This document shows, one piece after another, positions 35,024 through 41,618 of a DNA stretch of 64,000 bases (its first letter is position 1; each line of letters begins with the position of its first letter). This stretch comes from Gemmata massiliana. Its GTDB lineage: Bacteria > Planctomycetota > Planctomycetia > Gemmatales > Gemmataceae. The notes under the pieces were generated by a model that worked only from the letters and a program-made list of their open reading frames with translations, was not told where the DNA came from and searched no databases. The position numbers and the translations under genes were made by a program. Where the stretch lies: NCBI GenBank assembly GCA_000531095.1, contig HG799463.1, forward strand, positions 409,575 through 473,574, written 5' to 3'.

Positions 35024-35581
35024 TTACCGCGAACTCGGCGCGCGGTCGTGGCGCTCGAGCCACTCCTGCATTCGCCGCTTGTAGTCGGCGCGCCCCAGTT
35101 CCAAGGCGGAAACGAAGTCCGGTGACACCCCGTCGAGTTCGACCGCGTCGCGGCTCATGCTGGCGACACGGACGCCGGTCTGTCGCAGCCAGATCACCGC
35201 GGTAACGGTCCCCGCGAGCAGTGCCACGGTCCCGATCAGTGCCCACGTCGGTGGGAACGGCCGGGCGTCCGGTTGGATCACCACCGGGGACACGAGGGTC
35301 AGGAGCGCCGCCAGAATGCCGGCCGGGAGCAGCCACTGCCGCCAGAGGAAGTGGCTGCGGTGCCGGGAGCAGACCGGGGCCGATACGGTTATCTCCTGGC
35401 GCGAGAGCACGTAGGCGATGGCGAACGGCAAGAACCCGAGGAACAGGAGGAAGTAGCACCACACCGGTACCGACCGCATCGACGCGCGCGCGGCGCCCTC
35501 CGCCTTCGCCCCACACACCAGACAACAGGGCGGGAGCACACCCGGGCCGACCTCTTCCGACGAAAGCATAACGCGAGCCAT
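35024..35581 (-). CDS. Membrane hypothetical protein with CxxC knuckle (185 aa)
   Basis: The N-terminal cytoplasmic part has LPPCCLVCGAKAEG (Cys20-x-x-Cys23), a possible zinc knuckle or half of one. A second possible ligand pair lies in APVCSRHRSHFLW near residue 72. Three membrane segments: residues 40-60 (VWCYFLLFLGFLPFAIAYVL), about 85-103 and about 113-131. The C-terminus is soluble and helical (FVSALELGRADYKRRMQEWL). AGGAG lies six bases before the ATG. No family name is offered. It is 42 bases upstream of the LRR gene on the same strand and may be cotranscribed with it. Confidence 0.8.
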   Translation of the reverse strand: MARVMLSSEEVGPGVLPPCCLVCGAKAEGAARASMRSVPVWCYFLLFLGFLPFAIAYVLSRQEITVSAPVCSRHRSHFLWRQWLLPAGILAALLTLVSPVVIQPDARPFPPTWALIGTVALLAGTVTAVIWLRQTGVRVASMSRDAVELDGVSPDFVSALELGRADYKRRMQEWLERHDRAPSSR

Positions 35582-35891
35582 CGCTCACTCCTGAAATGGG
35601 GGTGATTGTATCCAGTCGGCCCGGACCGCGAAAGCGTCTGTCCAGCGACGGGTGCGGTCCGTGACCGAGTGACGAGCGAGCGCACGCAAGTCGTTCCGAA
35701 GTGAGATCGGTCGGCTACCGTGCTACGGGGCAGTAAGGTTGAACTATTTGTTCTGCCTTCAAGGGCGCACTCACCGTTGCTGCTCTCTGGAATGAGCGCC
35801 TGCAACCCGAAGGCGTTAATAACACAGCCCAGGGTCGCGCACGCGCACCCTGGGAATCAATCGCACCAGGCAACCAAATACGCACCGGGAA
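35582..35891. other. Intergenic with CCCAGGGT hairpin repeat, copy 3
   Basis: The only recognisable content is AGCCCAGGGTCGCGCACGCG then CACCCTGGGA at 35825-35853, a shortened copy of the hairpin repeat at 27606 and 34341. It lies beyond the stop of the PEP-CTERM gene at 35892, again in a terminator-like position. Confidence 0.6.
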
Positions 35892-36551
35892 TCACGCGGT
35901 CGCGGTGCCGACGCGCGCCGCGGTGTTTCGGCCGCGCACGCGCCGGGCGACGCCCAGCGCGGTCAGCCCGATGCCGGCGAGTGCCAGTGTGGTCGGTTCC
36001 GGGGTCGCGCTCGGCGACGCGGACACCACGAGCGCCCCGTTCGGGGTGGTGCCCATTCCGCCGCCCTCGCCGCGCAGGGTGTACACGTTCCCGCCGAGCG
36101 TGACCCAGTCCCAACTGGTCGGCTTGCCGAACTCCGACTGCTCGTGGATCCAGTCCCAGTCCCAGGTCGGGTTCCCGTTCTCGTCCTCGCCGGTCCACTT
36201 CTTGTCCCACTGCGTCGCGTACCACCCGTTGTACGCGAGCACCGCGGACTGGCCCGACGCGATGTCCTTCAGCGTCAGCCGGACCGTGAAGTTGTACGCG
36301 ATCTGCCCGTTGTCGTCGCGCGGCGGGCCGGGGAACGCGGTCGTCGTGAACAGGTCGCGCGAGGTGTACTCGCCGGCCCCGGACGTGACGGTCCCGCTCT
36401 GGTTGGTCCAGTTCAGGAGGAAATCGTTCCCGTAGTCGCGTGAGTATTCGACCTCCGCGGAGTACGACCACTGGATCGGCCCGGCGGTCGCGGTTCCGGC
36501 ACCGGCGCCGGTCAGGACTATCAGGCTGGCAAACAACAGTGCGCGCTTCAT
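35892..36551 (-). CDS. PEP-CTERM sorting-domain protein (219 aa)
   Basis: Signal peptide at residues 1-23 (LLFASLIVLTGAGAGTATA). The body is rich in aromatic and polar residues (WSYSAEVEYSRDYGNDF, TVRLTLKDIASGQSAVL, WDWDWIHEQSEFGKP). The C-terminus is PEPTTLALAGIGLTALGVARR, a PEP-CTERM signal for exosortase processing, here with a longer basic tail (RVRGRNTAARVGTATA). GGAG lies five bases before the ATG. Its body resembles the PEP-CTERM protein at 38096-38746 in that both begin GPI-x-W-(S/N)-Y after the signal, suggesting a shared type of exported beta domain. Confidence 0.9.
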   Translation of the reverse strand: MKRALLFASLIVLTGAGAGTATAGPIQWSYSAEVEYSRDYGNDFLLNWTNQSGTVTSGAGEYTSRDLFTTTAFPGPPRDDNGQIAYNFTVRLTLKDIASGQSAVLAYNGWYATQWDKKWTGEDENGNPTWDWDWIHEQSEFGKPTSWDWVTLGGNVYTLRGEGGGMGTTPNGALVVSASPSATPEPTTLALAGIGLTALGVARRVRGRNTAARVGTATA

Positions 36552-36685
36552 AGCAGCTCCGAACGAGGCTTGGGGCGGCGAAGGGTAACGGACCGGCAAA
36601 AAAGAAACAAGAGAAATGAGAGAACCCGATTTATGCCGCGTCGGTTGAATTGGCGTTTGTCGGTGGGTGCCGTGAACGAAGGCGC

Positions 36686-36814
36686 GCCCGGGGTTGCGCG
36701 TTGCTCCACCCCGGGCTACGGGCCTGCGCCCCTACCGGGGCTCAAAACCACCAAGGGAGCCCCGAACGGGGCGGCCGCGTGTAGCCCGGGGTGGAGCAAC
36801 GCGCAACCCCGGGC
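36686..36814. repeat. Palindromic element with perfect 33-bp arms
   Basis: Arms 36686-36718 and 36782-36814 are exact reverse complements (GCCCGGGGTTGCGCGTTGCT... and its mirror). The centre holds a second, shorter inverted pair (CCCCTACCGGGG, AGCCCCGAACGGGGC). It is noncoding. One arm type recurs at 22351-22383. Confidence 0.85.
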
Positions 36815-36954
36815 GCCCTTGGTGTACTCGACGGTTCCGAGTTCCGGGCGCTCCTTCGGGGTCCACGTGCCGACCACCTTCACGGGGGCGACCTTCTCCT
36901 CTTTCATCAGGTGCTTCGGTAACCGGTGCGGCAACGGCTCCGCGTCCGGCAGGG

Positions 36955-37336
36955 AGAGTTGGATAAACAGTCGCAACGTTGCTTGTCTCAACGGCCGGCC
37001 CGGAACCCAGAGCCGCGCGCTGCGCGGTCGGAGTGGCCCAGCGGCGGGCACGGCCGGCGGCGCGAAAAAACGTAACGCATGCGCTCCGAAGGGCACAAGA
37101 GCGCTCACCGACCCGGCCCGCGACTTACGGCGGAATGGCCGGGCGCACTCAAACGAAAGCGGATGGGGCCGCCAGGTGTTTAGCGCTTCCCTGATCGCTG
37201 GTATGATCGCGAAAGCCTTATCCCCGCATGTAACTGGAACCTCCATGAACCGCAGATCGCTCTGTGCGGTGCCGATGTGCTCGATCGCGGATGCGGAGTT
37301 GTGTGGCTCGTGTTCGGCAAGAAGTGAGGGCGACCG
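36955..37336 (+). repeat. Duplicated leader of WVVD copy 7, with decayed WVVD tail
   Basis: About 375 bases matching 39963-40323 in order: GGATAAACAGTCGCAACGTT, GGTCGGAG, GTAACGCATGCGC, GGCACAAGAGCG, CCCGGCCCG, CAGGTGTTTAGCGCTTCCCT, GATCGCTGGTATGATCGCGA, GCATGTAACTGGAACC. It ends with a relic of a WVVD gene tail at 37270-37327. No gene is supported inside, though a minus-strand reading is partly kept between copies. Confidence 0.8.
37270..37327 (+). pseudogene. Relic of a WVVD gene C-terminus in front of copy 7
   Basis: GCCGATGTGCTCGATC matches the family's codons for ADVLDH. After an internal deletion, GTTGTGTGGCTCGTGTTCGG followed by CAAGAAGTGA spells VVWLVFGKK-stop against the family end VVDLVLGKE-stop. 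The stop is followed by the family leader GAGGGCGACCG and the ATG of copy 7, the same junction as between tandem copies 1 and 2. Confidence 0.8.
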
Positions 37337-38056
37337 ATGACCGAAGTGGAATGGCTGCAAACCAGACGGTTCCGAGCTGCGCTCCAAGTATTCGTTGCTC
37401 CGCCCGCGGCTTCGGGAGTGCTCGGACGGGTTCGCGGGTGGCTTAAAGCTCCTCGGCCCGCGCCCCGCAGCACGTCCAAGCGCCAGATGCTCTTGGCGCT
37501 GGCCGGGATCGGGCGACGCTTATGGGCCGCATCCGGTCACGGGAACGAGGCCGGGCACCGGGAGTGGATCGAGCGGTGCGAGCGGTTCGCGGACGGGTGC
37601 CCGACGCCCGAGGATCAAACCATATTGGGTCCGCCCTACGGCCCGGGCGCCGTGATCCACGCGGAGTACCTGTTCTACCCGGCCGCGCTCCGCGCCCCGT
37701 CCCCCCTGGCGGCGGTGCAGCGAATTGTGGCCGAACTCGCGCCCACGCTCCCGGCCCTCACGAGGTTAATTAACGACTACTTCCCGGAGGAATCACCGCG
37801 CGGTTGCGACGCGCTCCGCGAGATCTTCGGGAACCCGTTCCGCCCGGTGACGCTCTCACCCTCGTGGCGCACCGACACCGTTCTTACCCTCGCGACACAG
37901 ATGTACGAGTCGCGCGACTTCGGCGCGATGCCGATTCTGGGGGACGCACTCCAGGACGCCGGCTGCGACAGCGCCGATGTGCTGGATCACTGCCGCGGTG
38001 ACGGTCCACACGTGCGCGGGTGCTGGGTCGTAGACCAAGTGCTCGGAAAGGAATGA
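37337..38056 (+). CDS. WVVD-family protein of unknown function, copy 7 (239 aa)
   Basis: Starts MTEVEWLQTRRFRAALQ; the ribosome site GAGGG is seven bases upstream. The N-terminal Cys cluster is absent here (LLALAGIGRRLWAASG near residue 60), preceded by an extra basic stretch (LKAPRPAPRSTSKRQM). The tail is standard: EIFGNPFRPV, QMYESRDFGAMPILGDAL, QDAGCDSADVLDHCRG, RGCWVVDQVLGKE. That the N-terminal Cys can be lost while the tail Cys stay again separates the two regions functionally. The PEP-CTERM gene at 38096 converges on it, leaving only 39 bases between stops. Confidence 0.88.
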   Translation: MTEVEWLQTRRFRAALQVFVAPPAASGVLGRVRGWLKAPRPAPRSTSKRQMLLALAGIGRRLWAASGHGNEAGHREWIERCERFADGCPTPEDQTILGPPYGPGAVIHAEYLFYPAALRAPSPLAAVQRIVAELAPTLPALTRLINDYFPEESPRGCDALREIFGNPFRPVTLSPSWRTDTVLTLATQMYESRDFGAMPILGDALQDAGCDSADVLDHCRGDGPHVRGCWVVDQVLGKE

Positions 38057-38095
38057 GGGCGATTACGGACCGTGTGGAAGCACTCTGCACCAATT

Positions 38096-38746
38096 TTAGC
38101 GCCGACGCAGCCGGATGATTCCCAACGCGCTGAAGCCGAGCGCGGCGAGCGCGAGTGTGCCCGGCTCGGGGGTGGCGGAGGCGACCGAGACGTCGGCCAC
38201 GACCATCGCCCCGGACGCGGTCACCTCGGTGTCGAAGTGGACGCGGTAGCGGTTCCCGCCGATGGTCCGTTCCTGGTTGGCGTTACCGTCGATCAGAAGG
38301 CTGAGCTGGTACGCGGAGAGCATCGGGTCGCCGGTGAGATCCCCGGTCCCGGTTACCCAGAAGTGCCCCTGCGCCCCGGACGCGGCGTCCGTGATGGTCA
38401 AGTCGGCCAGAACCTGGTCCGAGAGCGCATCGGACGCCATACGCCTGCCGGTATCGTGCCACTGCGTCCAGACCGTGCCGTCGAGCAGCCCCCCGAGTTC
38501 GAGCCGGGCCGCGTCGATGTGCGCGCCGGACCCGTTGACGGTTCCCACCTGCCCAACGACTTCCCCGTAACGGAGGCCGGTGGGTGAGGTCGAGTCGGGC
38601 CGCGCCGTCGGGCCGTAGTCATAGGTACCCGACTTGTTCCCCGTGACGGTCCCGGTGTAGTTCCAACTGATCGGCCCCGCGGACGCGATCAGCGGGGAGA
38701 GCGCCAGGGCGGTCGCAACGAACACGGGACGGAAAAGCTGGTGCAT
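38096..38746 (-). CDS. PEP-CTERM sorting-domain protein (216 aa)
   Basis: Signal peptide at residues 1-23 (VFVATALALSPLIASA), then GPISWNYTGTVTGN as in the PEP-CTERM protein at 35892. The C-terminus is PEPGTLALAALGFSALGIIR and LRRR, a clear PEP-CTERM signal. GAAGGA lies eight bases before the ATG at 38746. It is an exported, probably surface-linked protein of unknown role. Its upstream region (38781-38850) contains a fragment of the duplicated WVVD leader. Confidence 0.9.
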   Translation of the reverse strand: MHQLFRPVFVATALALSPLIASAGPISWNYTGTVTGNKSGTYDYGPTARPDSTSPTGLRYGEVVGQVGTVNGSGAHIDAARLELGGLLDGTVWTQWHDTGRRMASDALSDQVLADLTITDAASGAQGHFWVTGTGDLTGDPMLSAYQLSLLIDGNANQERTIGGNRYRVHFDTEVTASGAMVVADVSVASATPEPGTLALAALGFSALGIIRLRRR

Positions 38747-38780
38747 CGGAGCGGTCCTTCGCGTTGACACGGTCGGCGTG

Positions 38781-38850
38781 CGCGAGAAGGTAACGCATGC
38801 GCCGCGAAAGACACAAGCCCTTTCATAAACCCGGCCCGCGACTTACGGCG
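38781..38850. repeat. Third, partial copy of the WVVD leader repeat
   Basis: GTAACGCATGCGC, AAAGACACAAG, and CCCGGCCCGCGACTTACGGC match 37071-37135 and 40064-40130. Only about 70 bases are kept, and no WVVD gene follows on this side, so this is a relic or a separate insertion of the same repeat. Confidence 0.7.
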
Positions 38851-38910
38851 GAGCAGCCCACACTCCGACCCAACTTCGACGACGGACCAACCGCATGCCG
38901 ACACAACGCA

Positions 38911-38942
38911 AACGGGCCGCGGGAGTGATCCCACGGCCCGTT
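38911..38942 (-). terminator. Hairpin terminator of the DUF1559 gene
   Basis: AACGGGCCGCGGGA / TCCCACGGCCCGTT forms a long stem with a GTGA loop, 20 bases beyond the stop at 38962. The same stem class heads element A at 3141, 22409 and 25191. Confidence 0.65.
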
Positions 38943-38961
38943 GCATTCATTTTGTCGGTGC

Positions 38962-39858
38962 TTACCAATCGCCTAGAACCTCGCCCCCGGCAGGTGACAC
39001 CGCGCCCCAGAACGTCGCCGCTTCGACATTCACATGAACCACACGCACGCTTCCGTCGGCCAGCGCTACAAGGAGGCCGCTCGGGAACAGTGCTTGCGGA
39101 ACGCGGTAATCGCAATCCATCAACTGCGGGAGCACCTGAAACGTTTTGACGGTCAGTTCGCCGCGCTTCGAGACACCGGGCGGTACCGCGTCCGCCATTG
39201 TGTCGTCCGCAAACGTATTCGCGTGAGAAGGGACGTCGGGAAGAGTCCAGCACGGTACCTGCTGACCGCCGCTCGGGGGCACAAACGTGTAACAGGTCGG
39301 GTTCGACATCCACCAAGTGAACGGCGTCCGGCCGCAGCGCGCGTAGTGCGTGGTGATGGCGATCGTCTGCGACGTGCCGTCCGGTAGAGATGCCGTCAGC
39401 GTCGCACCACGTCGGAAAATCTGCTGATTGAAAGCGTAACTCGTATCTCCCGTCGGTTCGGTGTCGCCACCGAAGCCTCCGATTGTTGTGCTGGGCACCC
39501 CGTGAGAGGTCGAAAAGCTCGGATCGACCTCACTCCGAACCTGGGAGGGGCGCCACGGCGGCCCGTCGAGCGCCGTCGGCGGGGCGCCGAAGTCCCCCAT
39601 TTCCAGGTACGGGAAAAGTGACTGGAACAGTGACTCCCCGGTCGACGGTGCGACCGCTTGTGCGTTCGGGAGTTGCCCGTCGTGCGCCTCAGCGAACGAG
39701 TGGCAAGCCAGTGCGAACTGACGGAGCTTGTTCCCCTCTCGCATTCGGGACGCGGCTTGTCGCACTTTTTGCACGGCCGGCAGCAGGAGACCGATCAATA
39801 TCGCAACAATTGCAATAACGACGATGACTTCAATCAGTGTAAAACCACTGCGTTTCAT
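38962..39858 (-). CDS. DUF1559 domain protein with type IV pilin-like N-terminus (298 aa)
   Basis: Starts [20 protein letters not shown], the prepilin-type leader with cleavage expected after Gly5, then [16 protein letters not shown]. The body has DUF1559-type features ([23 protein letters not shown]) and near the end [17 protein letters not shown] with the A/x-D-G-S-V-R motif. AGGAGG lies upstream with ideal spacing for the second of two adjacent ATGs (39858). It is less similar to typical members than the protein at 7120-8034 and lacks the HPGGV box. A hairpin terminator follows the stop. Confidence 0.9.
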   Translation of the reverse strand: MKRSGFTLIEVIVVIAIVAILIGLLLPAVQKVRQAASRMREGNKLRQFALACHSFAEAHDGQLPNAQAVAPSTGESLFQSLFPYLEMGDFGAPPTALDGPPWRPSQVRSEVDPSFSTSHGVPSTTIGGFGGDTEPTGDTSYAFNQQIFRRGATLTASLPDGTSQTIAITTHYARCGRTPFTWWMSNPTCYTFVPPSGGQQVPCWTLPDVPSHANTFADDTMADAVPPGVSKRGELTVKTFQVLPQLMDCDYRVPQALFPSGLLVALADGSVRVVHVNVEAATFWGAVSPAGGEVLGDW

Positions 39859-39962
39859 CATTTTCCTCCTGCGCCGAGAAACGATCTACAGAACGAGCGT
39901 ATTGGCTGGCGCTGCCGCGATCTTAACGACCAGTGCAGCAAGGGCTGCTCCAGCAGGAGAGG

Positions 39963-40323
39963 ATGGATAAACAGTCGCAACGTTGATTGTCCCAACGGCG
40001 ACCCGGAACCCAAGACCGTAACGTTGAGCGGTCGGAGCGGCCCTTTGTGTGGACCGGCGCGAAAGCGTAACGCACACGCGCCGAAGGACACAAGAGCGTT
40101 CATAGGCCCGGCCCGTGACATGCAGCAGAACGGCCGGGCGCCCTCAACGAGAGCTGGTGAGGCCACCAGGTGTTTGGCGTTTCCCTGATCGCTGGTATGA
40201 TCGCGAAAGCCATATCCCGCATGTAACTGGAACCGTCATGAACTGCAGATCGCTCCGTGCAGTGCCGGCGCGCTCGATCGCGGATGCGGAGTTGTGTGGC
40301 TCGCGCTCGGCAAGGAGTGAGTC
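39963..40323 (+). repeat. Duplicated leader of WVVD copy 8, with decayed WVVD tail
   Basis: Second copy of the repeat at 36955-37336, the same blocks in the same order and spacing apart from small indels. It ends with the WVVD tail relic at 40265-40320 and the start of copy 8. The DUF1559 gene starts on its other side at 39858, so this repeat also forms that gene's distal upstream region. Confidence 0.8.
40265..40320 (+). pseudogene. Relic of a WVVD gene C-terminus in front of copy 8
   Basis: GCCGGCGCGCTCGATC followed after a deletion by GTTGTGTGGCTCGCGCTCGG and CAAGGAGTGA gives VVWLALGKE-stop, one of the best-preserved ends. It sits three bases before the GTG of copy 8, so the tandem head-to-tail junction is kept even though the upstream gene is gone. 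Confidence 0.82.
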
Positions 40324-41001
40324 GTGACCGAAGCGGAATGGCTCGCGTGTGCTGATCCTGTGTCGTTAATGCACGTTTCCCGGGAGAGAACTCAGAACCG
40401 GAAGGTGTGGCTGTTTGGGTGCGCTTGTTGCCGCCAGATTTGGAAACTCCTGATCCATCCCGCGAGCCGATCGGCCGTCGAGGTTGTGGAACGCTATGCG
40501 GAAGGAAATGCGGAACGGTCGGAACTAGATCGTGCGGCTGAAGATGCGAGATTTGCCTTTGAATTAGCCCAAAACGGAGGCGTCCCTTTTAGTTCGATGG
40601 TTGAACCGACGGCTCATTCCCACGCATTTGCTGCCCTCTCCGTCTACGATCTCGCTTATCCTGCTCTCTCTATGAGCCGGCAGTGGATGCGAGGAACCAC
40701 TGAAGCTGCGAGCTGTGCGTTGGGTCGAGCCTCGAAAAGCGCTGAGCAGGTCGCTCTCGTTCGTGACATCTTCGGGAACCCGTTCCGCCCGGTCACCTTC
40801 TCCCCCTCCTGGCGCACCTCCACCCCCGTTGCGCTCGCAGCGCAGATGTACGAGTCCCGGGACTTCGGCGCGATGCCGATTCTCGCGGACGCGCTTCAGG
40901 ACGCGGGTTGTGATAATGCCGACGTGCTGGGGCACTGCCGCGGTGACAGCCCGCACGTGCGCGGGTGCTGGGTTGTGGACCTCGTGCTCGGCAAGGAGTA
41001 A
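40324..41001 (+). CDS. WVVD-family protein of unknown function, copy 8 (225 aa)
   Basis: GTG start, MTEAEWLACADPVSLM; AAGGAG of the relic tail lies about nine bases upstream and can serve as ribosome site. The Cys cluster is complete (FGCACCRQIWKLL, near residue 36), then SRSAVEVVERYAEG. Tail: DIFGNPFRPV, PSWRTSTPV, QMYESRDFGAMPILADAL, QDAGCDNADVLGHCRG, RGCWVVDLVLGKE. It is followed by a mirrored TTTCACCGCAGAGG pair and element B, the same neighbourhood as copy 6. Confidence 0.88.
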   Translation: MTEAEWLACADPVSLMHVSRERTQNRKVWLFGCACCRQIWKLLIHPASRSAVEVVERYAEGNAERSELDRAAEDARFAFELAQNGGVPFSSMVEPTAHSHAFAALSVYDLAYPALSMSRQWMRGTTEAASCALGRASKSAEQVALVRDIFGNPFRPVTFSPSWRTSTPVALAAQMYESRDFGAMPILADALQDAGCDNADVLGHCRGDSPHVRGCWVVDLVLGKE

Positions 41002-41027
41002 GAGCGCATGCAAGGGTTTCACCGCAG

Positions 41028-41100
41028 AGGGCGCGGAGAGTGCCGAGGAAAACAAGGACGGATTGCTCGGGGTTCTTCTCCGCGCCCTCTGCGGTGAAAC
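41028..41100. repeat. TTTCACCGCAGAGG mirrored pair (hairpin)
   Basis: GGGTTTCACCGCAGAGGGCG and CGCCCTCTGCGGTGAAACCC are exact mirror images about 35 bases apart, with GCGGAGAG and CTCCGCG extending the stem. It would form a strong hairpin 26 bases after the stop of WVVD copy 8 and may end its transcript. The same pair occurs at 57438-57521. Confidence 0.8.
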
Positions 41101-41146
41101 CCTGCATCATTACTGACGCTGTCATCTCCTCGAATAAATAATGTTA

Positions 41147-41350
41147 AAACTTCCACTACTGATCTTGATGCCACAATTATTGACAAGGTATAATGCCCGA
41201 TGATGAAACGCCGCGCGAGGGCTGTTTGGAGTCCCCACCCAGAGCAGTCGGCGGGAGGCGAATGTTAGCACGCGCGAGGAGCAATCGATGTTTTCCCCGG
41301 CGAAATGAAGGTATGTGTCCCTGCGGTCCCGAAATGTTAGCAAATGTCAC
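41147..41350 (+). repeat. Element B with internal promoter, copy 2
   Basis: AACTTCCACTACTGATC, TTGATG (41165-41170), 18-bp spacer, TATAAT (41189-41194) then GCCCG, about 66 bases, GAATGTTAGC (41260), TGTTTTCCCCGGCGAA, GCGGTCCCGAAATGTTAGCA and AATGTCA. Same order as at 27290-27514. Translation is not conserved in any frame. Confidence 0.8.
41165..41194 (+). promoter_or_regulatory. Sigma70-like promoter inside element B, copy 2
   Basis: TTGATG - 18 bp - TATAAT. It points toward the large plus-strand operon beginning at 41619 and could in principle contribute to its transcription, besides any short element B transcript. Confidence 0.65.
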
Positions 41351-41618
41351 TCGCGCCGGAGTGGACGCGGTCCGGGCGGCTCCGCGGTGCCCGAAGTGGC
41401 CCCGCGCCGACTTCTGAGACAATCATGTGAAATGCGGCTCACCCGAGTTTGCGGTTGCGACGGGGTTCCCGGATCGTCATCCTTTTACCTGCAGCTTCGT
41501 AACTGCCTTCATTGTTCACGCGCCTCCAGTTCGTCCGTTTCTGCTCAGTGAGGTTCCGCGCCGGCACCCGAGGCCGTCGGCCTCGAACGGCAGCGGTTTC
41601 CTGAGAGTCGGTGGTGCT
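41351..41618. other. Upstream region of the TPR-peptidase operon
   Basis: No gene or further repeat seen. The open frame of the operon's first gene extends up to 41427, but that stretch lacks a signal-like start or ribosome site, so it is treated as leader. Confidence 0.45.

Noticed and set aside
41193-41417. Small open frame inside element B, copy 2 (MLARARSNRCFP...)
   Set aside because: The same frame is interrupted by stops in the other two element B copies, so the element is treated as noncoding.
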